Shown: one piece after another, positions 35,886 to 49,680 of the stretch
How positions within the stretch are numbered: the stretch's first letter is position 1
Layout of the letters: each line of letters starts with the position of its first letter
NCBI GenBank assembly: GCA_037833965.1
Contig: AP031357.1
Location: forward strand, 10,684,001-10,748,000
Origin: Marchantia polymorpha subsp. ruderalis
Taxonomy: Eukaryota > Streptophyta > Marchantiopsida > Marchantiales > Marchantiaceae
DNA length: 64,000 nt
Reading direction: 5' to 3'
The notes under the pieces: model-generated
What the model saw: the letters and a program-made list of their open reading frames with translations, nothing else
Database searches by the model: none
Told to the model about the DNA's origin: nothing
Translations under genes and position numbers: made by a program

Positions 35886-38800
35886 TGTCAGCTGCGCTGC
35901 GCTCGCTCCTAACTGGCCTGGCCTGAGTTCTTCCGCTCGGCCACCACGACTGCTGCTGCTGCTGCGGTCGCTTGGAAACAAAAACAAAAAGTTCCTGATA
36001 CTGATAGTGCTGGTCGTGAGGAATTATGAACGATTCTGAAGAAGCTTGTCTCTGGTGACCGACAGCAACGACGACAACAACATCTACAGCTAGGCTTGTC
36101 TGGTCCTCGGCTCCTTTCCTCGGCTTGGCTTGACTAGGCTTGGCTGATTCTGTCGTTCGAAAAACAAACTGGATTCGAGGCTGCGAGAAATATGAATGAA
36201 GAGCGAAAGCTCGTCAGCTGCTTCGCGCTCTCGAGGCCGGATATGTCCTTTTGTCACTTATGAGAGAGGCGAGGGGAGTTAGAGCTACAGCAGTTCAAGG
36301 ACTGCTGCTGCTACCTACGTCTCTGCCTGCCACACTCTCTCGCGAGCTGCCTTCCGCGTGTCAGACTTGCAAGAGTGACTTGACTTGGCTGCACAGGCAC
36401 GAATTCCCGATTCTCCGGCCAAGTTGCACCCACTCGCAGTCGGAAATCGATTGCCAGACGAGTCCGGTGGAGAGGTACGACCGGGCCTGGTCCAGAGAGA
36501 GTCAGAGATCAGAGATCCTGGCAGGGCATCGACAATCACAGGTGACGAAGGAATGAAGGGAGAGAGAGAAGGGGAGAGAGAGAAAGAGAGGAAGGAGCGA
36601 TGGAGCGATGGAGGGATGGAGGAGGGGACCCCACTGTATCACAATGTCATCATAGTCGGACGGATGATGGATGGCGGTACAATCCGAGCTCGATACAACT
36701 CTACAGCAATGCCGGCGATGAATGAGCCGAGGGAGGAATCGAGGAAGGAGAGCCAGGCCTAGGGACTTCAATCAAAAGTGCATCGAGACACTTGAGCTCT
36801 CTCCTCCTGCCTGCTGCGTGCTGACATCGGAGCATAGCAAGACATGAAGATGCAAGCCGACCAGAGGAAGAGACGTCGATTCTGCAGGAGCTGACTGCTG
36901 TCCTTGGTGGCTTTGAATGGTGCGTTGCTGCCGCTGAATCACTCAGCGTGATACATCTCCAGGAGAGCTCAGAGAGAAAATGCTTGAGGCCGTGAGACAG
37001 AAAGCATTTATGAAGTATCCGAGTCGACACGTGTGAAACGCACCCACTCCATATCCCAGACCTCGGCCTTCATTTACTGCACATCGCCATCTCTCGCCTC
37101 GCCTTCAAGCTACTCTACTGTTGTGTAGCTTGCCGCGCCACCTCCCACCCTCCATAACATTTACAGTTGGTGCCATCCTGGAGTCCTGATTATGCAGTTC
37201 CCGTTCTAGATACTTCTCTCTTTCCATTCGCACTCTACAGCAGCAGCTACCGTGGACCCGGTGCATTCTTCCTTTCCAGCCTACGCATAATTAAGGTGCT
37301 TGTTACAAGTACAGCACTTCCCAACGAACTTTACTCTCTCCCCGATTAATTCCTTTCTGTTCATGTAATGCACCCTCTCAACTGCTCGTCTCCTATAATT
37401 TGTACAAGGACCTCATGGCTGCTCGTCACATTGCTCGCCCGTCATACTCGTTCTAGGCGTCATGAGTACTGCGACTCGTAGACTAGAAGTGCTCGCTGAC
37501 ACGTGAGATATGGTGCTGTAGTAACGATGTTCCCGGCAGTTCAAACCACTAAGATGCCGTGATGATGCGTCAAACGTTAAGATTCTCGAGCCACACGCTA
37601 AAGGATGGAGCATGATCGAATGTTAACAGACATTTTAAGTGCGCCTCCCACTTCCAAGGCTTACAAGTGAAGATTTTAAGACCTCGATTAGAAAAAAGAA
37701 GGAGACACATTTGTAGACACATTGCAAACTTTGGCCTATCATACAGTTTCATCAAATAATAGTTTCACTTCTTTTGCTCGGTGTTTACGACTTCTGGTTG
37801 GTTCTGTCACCCAAGTCGATACAGTTATTGATTATTATCCAGACTCACTAGATAAACAAAGAAGAAGTTCTAGGATCAAAGTCTCCAAAGAAATGTAAAA
37901 ATTGGTTCCGTAAATCAACAAGGCATTCAGGAGTAAGTGTGTGGACAACGTAAACCTAAACCAGGACTTGATCGTGGTGCGGATTGCAACTCGATACCGG
38001 AAGCAAGTAAGTTGTTCTTGTTCTCGACTCCTGATTCATTCTTCCCAGCATCTGCTGTTTGTGCCAATGGGAGGTCCCCGGTCTCAACGAGTGATTATCG
38101 AAGTGAAAATCACAGATTACGGGCAAGTAAAGTGTGGTGTTCGCGGATGACATCTTAGACCACGCTGTGATAAATGTCAGGAACGAAATTCAAATGGTTC
38201 TTAGATAGAAATAGAGACCTCTATATAAGTTTTTACCAAGAAGTCACAACGTTGTAAGAACCTTGTGACTTCATTTTCATCATAACCTTAAATTTCCTGA
38301 AGTACCAAGTACTCGGCATAGGCCAACATTTTACTTCAAATTTGTACCCAGACCAGACCATAACCATCAGCAGCCACCTATGACCACCCATAGCATTACC
38401 TGAGCCCACCCATGCATGCTATTCAAATTACGCCATTGTGTTCTGTGTATTACCCGGGTAAACCAATTCTTGGTTGGATCTGACAAACACTGCCCATAGC
38501 ATTACTTGTGCCCACCCATATAAAAGTAATGTCACCCAAAACCCACCCAAAAAAACCCGATTTTTGTAAAAACAATTTCGGTTACGGGCCAAAACCCATG
38601 GGCATGGGCACCCAATGTTGGGCTCTGCTATTCGGACAACGTTAGGCCATGTTTTATAATGCTTAGAGCTCCGTTGTTCTCAAGTCCCGAAATGTGGTCC
38701 TGGAGTAAGGCCAGATAATTCGTAATCCCAGGCTTGCGAATCCCTGGACATTTTTCTGCATTTTGTAACCCTTTCCACTTGTCGTCGTTCGGAGTTTTTC

Positions 38801-41800
38801 CTCGCGGTTACCTGAATTTCTCATGTTTTGAACATAGGATGAGGATAGAATAAACAACCTCTCTAGAGGCAAGGTGGAGTCTTTACTAGATATATGTTTT
38901 CTTAGACATCACACTAATATATTCGGTCAAAATACTTCACCTTAAAAGATTCCGTTCGCTGCCATAATTCATCGAGCGCATTTCTCAGAAATGCAGACCG
39001 TGGATGAAAGACAAATGGCATTATCAGCAGCAATCATTGATGTTGTTCTCCCAATGTGCAGTTGGAATGGATGACTTTTGTTTCATGATGCACATGTTAT
39101 GTACACGCCAGTACGAGGTTTCCGACCTTCAAGCACTGATCAAATGGTGAGACCTGAGGGACACTTCACTGCATGTTCAAATTGTGGGTCACTGACTCGC
39201 AATGACATAAATTCGGGATACGATAGCGATTATTTTCGTACCAGCACCAAGCTTCGACGACATTTCCCCCCATTGATGACCCCGCGAACTGTTCCCATAT
39301 GTCTAGTGGTAGATGCAATATTAAATCTCGTGTGCGTGCTTATTCCTCCCAAGTCAACCCAGCCTGCTGTTGCTATAAATTTGTTGTTGAAATCAACGAG
39401 TTGTTTGTACAGTATCTTATTATATTCTGTTCACAATGTTTCTGTCGTCGAAGCAACATGGGGGCTAGCTTTTGCTCATCCACGTGGAACGATGCGATCA
39501 GGGTACAGGCTGCGATGGAAACATTGATGTACCTGGAATACATTTTTATTTCTTTGTAAACCAGACACAGGATAATCGCCGTTCACAACTCCGGCAAACA
39601 CTGAGCAGATGATCACGAGAAGCCAGCACCGAATTTAGTATTTCACAACCTCAGACACGTCTTACAATCTTAATCTCCTGCTCTTGACAATGCACGGGTG
39701 TGATGATGATTGTAATCATGCACCGTTCCTCTTCTAGTAATAGAAGTACTGTACTGATCATGACCATTAATAGTCCATAACCTCATGCTCCTTTAATATA
39801 ACTTTATTCTCTCAAAGTTCTTCAAAGCAGAGCCGCTCGAGATCGATGAGCCTAAACTTGCAGCTCACTCTGATATCTGGAGTCTGGACCACAAGGAAAT
39901 TGTAAAAGCTTCCAAAGTTGACCTTGTGAAAGGTCGTCATCACTCGACTTAGTACGATGTGTAATCTAAGAGTTTTTCATCGAAGCTCCCCCGCCTCAAC
40001 AGAACCACATCCAGCAATTCCCGGACTCCATGTGCAGACCACGTTGGTGCATGGTGGGGCTACGTCTCTCGATGCAAGCTCTATGAAGGTTGTGTAGAAC
40101 TACCCCCCAACCGCCACAACTTGCGACTTACTAGATGTCACTCACTCACTACCAGTTGACTGATTCAGACTCGACATCCTCGTACTTTCTAATCGGCAAC
40201 TACAACTCGACAACATCCATAACGTCTGAGATCATACTGATCTACGTGAGGTCCACCAGAGCGGTTTATCTATACAGTTAGCCGACATTGCTTCCAATTT
40301 TCAACTTGTCCCCGGGCCTTTTACAAGCACAGAGAGTGGATTGAGTGTTTGGAATCCTTTGAACTAAGGGATAGGAGGATCCGTGTCGAAAGTCGTTGTC
40401 ATGAAAAGACATGATAAAGATTTAATTCCACACTTTTGAAAGCGAGGAAGCTCTTTTGCTTCCTCGCTTCTCATCTTCTACGTATTGGACGAGAGTCTTT
40501 AACATGGCTCTTTACTTGTTTCGAGTTTGTACTTTTGCACTGGCAAAGACGATGGTGCACAATTTGCTCCTCCACGTTCACGAGTATGGAAGAATATTTG
40601 TGTGGAATTTTTGCCTATGCCTTCTCAAGAAGTGAAAAGATTTTTAACAGGGAAGTATGTTTGCAACTTTCACCGGGACATCTGAATCTTGTGAGTTGGG
40701 ACGACCAGTTGTGTGGACGCTGTAGCAGTCCAGGTACCAGAAACTACGCTAGGCTTGGTACAACGACAATAGGTCGTCGTGGTCCTTTCCTTCAGCCAAT
40801 GAAATTCCAGCCTAAGTACTCTGGTCGTCAAGATCTCATCATCTTTGGCACCACCTTCAAAGCTAGGGGCTTGTATAAGTATTTCGTCCCAGCATTTTGC
40901 CCGCACTCACCATTCACATCCGATTATTAATCCGTCCTCTAAAAACTAGCTTGTGTAATCCCATGTGCTCGCAACTCGGTGGCCCGATCCCAGGTCTTCT
41001 GATATCATGTTCCTGATTGTTTTATAAATCTGTTACCGCGATCTGTTTTTATTACTACGCTTCGGTACGACCTGAGTCATAATGCATTTGGTCTATAAGA
41101 GTATCGATGATGGGAAAAAATTAAAAATAGGGATTGAGAGAAAAAGCTTGAGAATCCCGATGCTTATCATGACCATGCATAGGTACGCCTATCTTCGGAT
41201 TCATGCATTTAGTCCTTCACTTTATTTCAGATGAGAGCAATTATGAGAAACCACACTGTGGACTTCATGCTCCGATTTATTCCCTACGTGAATTGCTCCT
41301 GAATACAATAACACGTTATTCTCTATTAATATACGATCAAGAGAGAATATAGAAAACCTTGCGAGATCTTATGGCTTTCAGTGTTTGCATGGTGGAATAA
41401 AACTTGTCAACTCTTATCTTCATGCCCGGTTCAGTGGACATTGTTCCACTTGGGCCATGAATAAGTCTTGCTCTTCAATTTGAAGGTGGAGTGTATTATG
41501 TTGAGCAAAAGTCATTACAGCGAAAAGAAGTATCTGTCGAATTATTCTCGTATGAATTATTGCAACGAGGATGAAGAAATCACTCAACCAAATGGAATAT
41601 GATCACTCAACATCGTACGTAGTGCACAAGCAGTGGCAGAAGGGACAAGAGTGGTCAAAGGTACCGAGCAATAAATAGCGCAGGTCTGCAGAGAATAAGT
41701 TCACTGTCCTTTGGAGATTCGAGATCTGAAACTCGCAAACGGGGTAGGTCCATGGGGTTCAATGCTACCGTAGCCGATACAGACAACAGACTCCGCCTCT

Positions 41801-44800
41801 GCGGCACGAGCTGCTTTCGAGAGAGTACTGCACTGCTGCACTGCAAGCAGTCGCAGCTCACAAGACTGGGATGTTGTAATTTTGACCTCTTCTCCGATCA
41901 GGAGACGATGGTCGGCTGCGTTATCTTCTCCGACCTATCGGATTGAGCTTCTATAGGATTAAACCCTTGACCTGAACTCGGCGACTGACGGCCGAGATCC
42001 ATACGAAGACTTGCACCCCGACTGAGCCTGTGGACCATCGCCAGCAGTGCTTGCTTCTTCCGTTGGTTATGGTTTCGGTTGCTTGAGCTTCCCTCTAATT
42101 ATTCCTTTGGCATCTCGGGGATCACCGAGAGAGAGATGGATAGAGAGACCTGGACAGGTCCATCTTACGCACTTATCAGGTGGGCTGTGTGTCAGTGCGG
42201 GGAGAAATTCTTCGGGTACTTGCTTCGGTGAGCTGGCTGGCTGGTCGGTCTATGCCCAAAAGGGCACCGTACCCGGCCACCGAAAACCTTCATGAGTTGA
42301 GCCTACAAATCGTTGAAATCTTTCCCAACATGGACACCTTTCTTTCAACGAGACTAGATCGCGGTGGGCTGTGAATGAATCGACGGTGGGTTGCCTCTTC
42401 TCTACGACTCTCGCTGGCCAAAGATGCATGCATGCCCTCTGGGACCAAAGCTTTTGCATCGCAGGTCGCTCGAACTAGATAGACCCAGCTGGACGAAGGA
42501 AACTCTGAGAATCTCTTCCGGTGAAGAACTGATGCTCATGATAGCTCGCTCGCTCCGCCAGCGCTGCCCACTCGGTCTCGAGCCTGGCCTGAGAGGGAGA
42601 GCGTCTCTCCTGCAATAATCAGGCCACTGGTTCGAACGAAACGGCGATGGCTGCTGTATCTGAGAATTGAGAGATCTCTCTAAAATCTCTCTAAAATCAG
42701 ATCGAAGCTGTCGAGAGAGGGAGGAGTCGAGGTTCGAGGTACTGTGTGTATGACACGAGGACTGTGGACTATGGCCGGAGCTCTTTAGAAAAATTCAACG
42801 GGCTCATAAAGAGCACGGCGATCATGCTCGTACAAGAGTAATCCCAACAATCTGTAATCAAATTACTTCTGTAATTACTGCGGTAACGCCGTCCGGTACT
42901 GTAATGGATTCACGCGACGCAGACAGACAGACTCTGAGACTCAGAGTCGTCGCCGTCGTCGTCGTCGTCAGGCGATCTGATTGTTCTCTTTCTGCTCAGA
43001 CTGGATCAGAGCCACGGCGTATTATACAAATGCGCTGACGACTCCCAGGGCCGCAAACACATTGACCCGTGTTCCATGCCCGATCCGAAAGTCTCCAGCA
43101 GCGGTTATAGAAGTCAAGGACCAGAGTCAACGCTGATGCGTGGGGACGGGGGCTTCGTTGGGTCCTTCCGAGACGAGACGAGGACGAATGAGCTGTGGCG
43201 GGTCTCCCAGTGCTGGATCATGAGTTCTCGATGGCCGATGCATCATCGGCCATGATGCTCTCCACAAACCTCGACATGCGAGGGATGGGATGGGACTGTT
43301 GAGTGCTACTTTCACTTCGCTGTTGAGTGCACAATTTGGATTCACGTTCACAATCTACGGGACTTGTGTGGACTAGATTGTCGGAGCCCAAGGCCATATT
43401 CTGCACATGAGACTTTGGCACAGAGAATCTGAAAGAGCATGCCCGTGTGGACAAAAGTTGTCGATTGATGAATGTCGGTACTGAAGTGGGAAAGAAGGAT
43501 TTTTAAGGAAGCGGCTGCGGAGAAGAATCGGGTGGATAAGGGAGAAGTGGATCCATGCCGAGGGAGAGGGGGATTGCAAGGCAAGGGCGTGAATTCTGGC
43601 ATTATCGAGACTCGTGGTTGACGGATTGAAGGGTTGTAAGCGAAAGGCAAACCAAAAGGTTGCAAAAGAAAGCCAATCCCTTCAAATGAACACATCTACT
43701 GCTGTTTTATTGTCGTCCCAAGTTCGTTGCACGGACAAACATGCAACTTCTGAAACAGACGTGACTTTCCAAAAGTCAAATGTCAGTCTTCTCCTCTCTC
43801 TCTCTCTCTCTCTCTTACCTCGACTTTCTCTTTGCCTGTCTCGAGAGATGATAAAAAATTGAGGGGAAAAAGTTTGACCCTGCACTTCTTACTTTTAAAA
43901 CAGATCCAATTATATGCTAGGAATTTGTGCACTGTATGGAACCTCTTGGTTATCTTTACTTCAGACACTTAGTCCGCGGACCGATCCCGTCCATTCCACT
44001 ACGATGAGAAGCCTCAATCGAAGAGATTATTGGTGAACGAGTGTAATTCATTGTCTGTGCAGAATTAGCAGAAGCATGAATGTATGAGCACGTTAGAAAG
44101 TACCAGGCTATTCGGTAAAGGAACCAACGTGGTGAGAAATTTCAAAGGTAAGAGATTTTCATGGATTGTGTTTTTAATGCATCACAAATTAGAGACTGGA
44201 ACGGGACAGTGCAGGAGATCATGGACTCCTTCAAAGGGAGACATTCACATTATGAGACACATTAAGAATAAGCTCATGCGATGAAAATCTCTTAGAGAAT
44301 GCTCATATCGACTGTGGATCTGTTTCAATGAATGTCTTTGTCGAAAAAAATTTCCATACAAATTTTCACACTGAGCAGGCTTTTCCATCAACATTGCAGT
44401 GACGAACATCCACATCTGAGTATTAAACTTTACTCTTTTCACTTGATCCAAATGCGCATTGAAAAGCTGGTTCTCCATGATGACTAAAACTTTTGGCTGC
44501 GAACATGATTGTTTCAAGCTTCGAGCTTTGACCGAAGGTCAGATGCACTTAGACATATCGTCGCATGCACACCTCGAGAACGTGAATTCTCAAGTTACAA
44601 CGAATGAAACAAACCTAGCAATACAGCAAAAAGTGTCATATCTAGAGCTATGAAAAACAAGGGAATAGTATGAAGCTACGTTCCAATAGTTTCAAACTGT
44701 GCTTGTTTTGCTGCAACTGGATGTTGCGTGAAGAATCTTCATCTAACATAATCATATGGATAAAATCGAACGGCACTCTTTAAAGATGCATGCTATATAA

Positions 44801-45513
44801 AACATGTGTTTACAATATGTTAAAGAAATTAATACTATGTTGTGTAGTACGCGAACTTGTCATCAATCTAGTATTGTATGCAATTTGGAAGGAAATAAAG
44901 AAAATAAATAATTTCTATACATATATCTGGATATAATGTCCCCACTTCATGTGAAGTCATATAGTTGATCACACACAATGCCACCAGCAATTATAACCAC
45001 AAAGTCGACAATTGTAGCTGGTAGTCCCAGATTGTATAGAAATGACCACAAAGGATACAACATCAGTTAATGCGAAGAGTCCCTCCCATATGGGCATAGC
45101 AAACCTTAAATCGCTAACAATATCGTGAATTTGTGTATCGACACCAAGGTTCTTCACAACCGAATAATAATGAGCACGTAAATGTTGAGTGAACCAAAAG
45201 CTGTACATACCCAATCTTCATAGATATGCAAAGGCGAGAATGGGCTGAAGATTTCCTTAGAATGCGGAGCTGCCGACAATGCAATACAAAAATGGCAGTA
45301 AAGTTATCGTTGGGACATACCGTATACACGTCGTTTCTGCAACATACGTATGGGCTGTGGCCTTGTGGCCTGATGGCCCAGCAGGAGGACCGAACTTGGG
45401 AATTTTTCTAATCATTCTCGAAGGATTAAGTACACGGGCCAGTGGGCTTTATCCGTGCAAAATGGTGAAGACGAGATACGATCGGACGACAGGCAGCGGG
45501 AGGCAGGAAGGGA
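35886..45513. other. Intergenic region, no recognised gene
   Basis: About 9.6 kb. The segment beside peroxidase 2 (35.9-37.1 kb) is GC-rich and holds a GA tract at 36556-36600. Other simple repeats: (CGT)n at 42946-42970 and (CT)n at 43793-43815. Around 38.37-38.62 kb, CCCATAGCATTAC and GCCCACCCAT each occur more than once, suggesting a degraded repeat. Frames such as 40436-40930 (164 codons from a TTG) and 39078-39527 match nothing known to me. Confidence 0.45.
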
Positions 45514-46527
45514 TCATAAATGAGAAACGAATTCTGTGGCGTAATGGGGGCAATAAGCGTTAATTCCCCAGTACATAATGTGCCCCACAGAAGTAGGTGC
45601 AGCTGGGCCAGGGGCTGAGCAGTGGGCAGAAAGGGCCACGAAAGGAAGCAGGAAAGTGAGCTCAGGCGTCAGAGATTCAGTGAGAGTATTCATTGCCGAG
45701 GGGGGGGCAGCGCAGCTTTGAGTATGGCGAATGGCGAATGGGTGGAGCGAGGCCGCGAACATCATTGTGGCAGTCACTTGCCACAATGCCGAGCAGGGGG
45801 CCACATCAACATCGAGCTCAAAAGTGGGAGTGAGCTCGCTCGTCTCGAGCGAGGCCCGAGTCATCGGTGCGCTGCTGCCCATTATGAGGCCTAAACGACT
45901 TACGTAGATTTGGGGGCTGATGAGAAGGCAATAACGAGGAGCTGCGAGAGATCTGTAGGAAGGATGAGCGCCGGAGATGATCGACTGCGAACGCAGCCAC
46001 GTGATCGTGAGCAGCCTTTGGAGAAGCATGTTGTTGGTCATGGAAGCTGAAAGGAAGCTCGGTCCGCCTCTTGTACAGTGCGCAAAAGGATTCTCACTGA
46101 CATCTGAAGCTTCGAAAGAACCTTTGCTGGAAACGTGAACAGCAGGCCAACTTCCCGGCCAAGCCAGCAACAGCAACGATCCGGACTCGAGTTTGCCCCA
46201 GCTGTTGCCACATTCTGAGACTCGACACGAACGTGCACATCCTAAGCAAGATTTTATTATTATTATTTTCTTCATCGTCAAGGGAGGAAAGCCCTTTCCG
46301 TGCCCATGAGCAACCACATTCACAGCCACAGCCATCATCCCAGAATGATAATAAAATGACAGAATAAAGCAGCAGCAGCAGTAGCAGCAATGTACTGTAT
46401 GCAAACGCCGCTGAAAGTGTGAGTCTGTATTGATTGGGGAAAGATCCGCCTTTTGTCTGCGACCCTTTCTGAAGTCATGGACCGAGTAAATGTTGCTTGA
46501 CTTACTCGTACCACTGCAAGGATTCAT
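45514..46527 (-). CDS. Unrecognised 337-codon ORF
   Basis: This is the longest uninterrupted frame in the window and starts at a true ATG (46527). Composition is rich in Ser, Cys, Leu and Ala, with a run of Cys/Tyr around residues 47-57 encoded by a CAG/CTG-like repeat tract, and four consecutive Ile around residue 88. No domain, signal peptide or clear membrane segment is recognised. Other open frames overlap it on both strands, so it may be a chance ORF in GC-rich DNA. Confidence 0.2.
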   Translation of the reverse strand: MNPCSGTSKSSNIYSVHDFRKGRRQKADLSPINTDSHFQRRLHTVHCCYCCCCFILSFYYHSGMMAVAVNVVAHGHGKGFPPLTMKKIIIIKSCLGCARSCRVSECGNSWGKLESGSLLLLAWPGSWPAVHVSSKGSFEASDVSENPFAHCTRGGPSFLSASMTNNMLLQRLLTITWLRSQSIISGAHPSYRSLAAPRYCLLISPQIYVSRLGLIMGSSAPMTRASLETSELTPTFELDVDVAPCSALWQVTATMMFAASLHPFAIRHTQSCAAPPSAMNTLTESLTPELTFLLPFVALSAHCSAPGPAAPTSVGHIMYWGINAYCPHYATEFVSHL

Positions 46528-47821
46528 CGAGGTAGAAAGTTTGAAGAGATTTCTGAACAGTCAGGTTCGTATAATTATTTGTTCTAGCTACTTGTTCCTT
46601 CTCTCGAGCAAGACGTACGCAGAAATTGTACTTTCTCCACTTCTACAACAGCCGAGCGTCCGTGGTATCACCTTGAGTAGATTTTTTGAGTCGACAATAT
46701 GTTCTTGCATGCCGATGTTTGGAATATCGGCAAGCTTCGGACAATCTAACCTTTCCGAACCGGGAAGACGTTATCAAGATCCGTCCATCTCTGGATACAT
46801 CTGGTAAGACATGCAAACATTACACTTTTATCCCTGAATATATCGGTATGCAAGTACAGGTTACAGACAGCCTCAAGTTCAACATTGTCTCCAATTGCAA
46901 AATAACTCAAAAGTCTTGTAACACAAGAAATTGGTATCTTGTCGCTATTTGCGGTCAGCGAGGCACAAATGCAATGAAATGCAGTGTTACCTGAGTCCTT
47001 AGAAGCGTGATTCCAATTTCTTTCTTACTAAAGCGAGAAACTGGCAATAGAAAGGTCCAATCAGGTTACAGATGCAAACGCATGCTTCGCAGGAAAACCA
47101 ATGCCAGGAGTAGAATAGGCCCAGCCAAGCACCTGTACGGCAGTAGTTCAAGATCTATAACCATCCATCTATTCTAATATCTCCTCCAGTAGGTCTGGAA
47201 GGTAGATGTCATTATTTTGTGATGGGATCTACAACTTAATCGATGGACTTCTATGCAAACATGAGTGCCCGAAAACTGCAAGAATTGTTGCCACAGAATC
47301 TTGGTGTTGAGCTGAACAGAGTAGTGAGCATATGATCTCGCTCAGCCTTCCCTCCCTTGCTTCAGCGAGCTCGGACAGAGGGAGGGACTCCTGCGGATTA
47401 GCCGGGAAACATTCTGCCGACCAGACCAGGTTCCTCCAAACTGTACTTCCAATGTCATCACGAGCCTAAATATAGCAGACTACTTGGAGCTTACACAGGC
47501 CAGGCCCTCAAACAAGATTCCCGTGTCGTTGATTATGGTTCTGATATCCATGCGACGCACCACTGCACTCTGGTCTAACGACTTGTGTCCAGCCTCTGCA
47601 ACGCAGTCGCTTCATTTGTTGACCTCTGGCCTAGATTGAGAGCTTCATCACATGACTCTCCTCAATAAGAACCTGCTGCGTTTTACGTTCATTGCAGTTC
47701 AGATTAGGCACCCGTCATGTCTTTTACAACATGCTGATATTTAAGAGTCATCCCCAGATTATGCCCAAATGCCAAGGGCACCTTCCCCTCTCTTTGGCAA
47801 AAGCCAGAAGCTCACGCCCAA
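46528..47821. other. Intergenic region, no recognised gene
   Basis: Only short frames of 60-105 codons, none recognisable. The right end borders the first copy of the tandem duplication. Confidence 0.4.
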
Positions 47822-49680
47822 AGTTGATAGTTGAACGATCTTTTGATGTTTCGCCAAAAAGCAGGATGATTGACGTGGAATTTATTGGAATCCTCCTTCA
47901 TCCTTGTCAGACAATGTGATGAGAGAAAGTTTGCGTCTTGCTCGCTGCATAGCTCGAGTGCTGGAGACGATGGAAATCGTTCATGCTTTTTGTTTGTTTG
48001 TTTCCTGTTGTTGGGCAGGGTGACCACCAAGCTTTTGACAGTGATGACCTTGAGGACGTTCTAGAGTGCAACTCAGGATGGAGGTTGATTCTCCGCATTT
48101 CTGCATGGCCTGTTCACGATTGCTCACTTTGTGGATATTCAAGCTTAGCTCTGATGACATTCGACCCATTTGGGTGTTGGCTACTAAAGCACGAGACTTA
48201 AAGGGCGCTGCCCTTTAAGGGCGCTAAATGCAAACTGCATACTCTCGCTGCTCGGAGTCATTGACAGGTCGAGAGGAAGCTTTAGATGTGATGTGGTTCC
48301 TTCCTTGGGCGTCACCGTCACGAAGAGTATCCGAGAAATAACTGCCACTTCGAATTTTGAACAGACTTTGATCCAAAGACTAGAAAACAAAATGCTCTTA
48401 CTAGTATGTATTGCGATAGCATTCTCTTGCTATGATATTTTCTTGAGTTATTTAGTATCAAATGTGTGATAAATTTGACAAAGATAATATCCGAATAGCC
48501 GAAAATATTGGATGAAAAAACCGGCGCCTTGGTTACTCAAGTACAGCAAAATGTTTCCAAACTTGTGAAACATGAGTGTGCTTGCTAGGTTACCACTGTA
48601 TTATATATACAACAAATTTCCATGATGCTTTCATATGTTAGTCTTGTATGTTCAGATTCTCAAATCTGAAAGATTTAAAGACAGAATGAAGTAAAACCAA
48701 AAAGAATTCTGACTATATAGATGTGAAAAACATCAATATAAACAGATTTTAGAGCTAAAACTAAAAAATAATCTGTGTATATAGATGTTTCACATCAATA
48801 TAACCAGACTTCTTTTAAGTCTCACTTCATTTTGTCTTTAAATCTTTAGATTAGAAAATTTGAGTGTACAATCTTAATATCTAAAAGCATCAAAAAAAAT
48901 ATGCTATATATATAATTTCATGATAATGTAACAAGCACACTGTTATTTCAGAGTGCGAAAGAAGTTACATAAATCTACAAAATTGATTTGAATTGTTAAA
49001 AAAAATTACTACATAATACAAAACACTTTTGGGTATCCAACATCGATAAATTTTCGCATTGATATACATCGAAGTCACACCGTCTTCCATGTTATAATAT
49101 ATATCGAACTACTGATGATTTCTAACATAGAGATGTTCAGAGTACATGCAATAAGGCAACCCTAGAGAAGCATGTCAAGGAAGTAAAGAGTGAAGAACAT
49201 CAAAACGAAACACAAGAACTAACCCTCAGAAACCTCCGTTGGAACCAGAAGAAACTTCCATTTTCATCTATTGGCTCTATGACCTTCTTTTAACACTAAG
49301 CATTCAAAGCTTCTTGAACTCAGAGCAGAGCTTGTAGAAGAGAACTCGTGTCTTCATTGGACCATGACGTCTGCATAGTTTGAAGCAACTCAATGCCACA
49401 GGTACCAAAACTTATTGTAGCAGACATCATGTGATCGCTCATGAAAGATTATGACAATTTCTCCTCAAGCCTTCAAGTAGCTTGCAAATAAAATGTCAGT
49501 GCACTCCCATCTCGATTACACCAAATGCCTTAAAAAATGCAAGAAAGAGTCAAAGCACGAGTGGGACTAAGAGCGGAGTGTTCGGGGCCACATGCGGAAA
49601 AAAGAAATTACAATGAGCAGTAGAATGAGGAATAACCAGGTAAGAAGTAAAGCAAGAGCGTACCAAGGGTGAGGACGCGA
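47822..49680 (+). repeat. Tandem duplication unit, copy 1 (about 1.86 kb)
   Basis: This segment begins AGTTGATAGTTGAACGATC and is repeated head to tail starting at 49681 (period 1859 bp). The first 420 bp or so are nearly identical between the copies (about ten differences by eye in 360 bp). The remainder is visibly more diverged. It contains a CTTAAAGGGC/GCCCTTTAAG hairpin (48197-48219), a foldback palindrome (48571-48945), and a terminal part that recurs inverted near 59.4-59.7 kb. Confidence 0.85.
48571..48945. repeat. Foldback (MITE-like) palindrome in copy 1
   Basis: The left arm starts near GTGTGCTTGCTAGG and the right arm ends AACAAGCACACTGTT; they are approximate reverse complements along about 180 bp each. 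Matching inner blocks include AAAGATTTAAAGACA and ATAGATGT. Such structure is typical of non-autonomous foldback DNA elements. Confidence 0.75.

Noticed and set aside
35886..35987. Longer N-terminus for peroxidase 2 from 35987
   Set aside because: The codon at 35987 is TTG, not ATG. The ATG at 35885 directly precedes a normal signal peptide.
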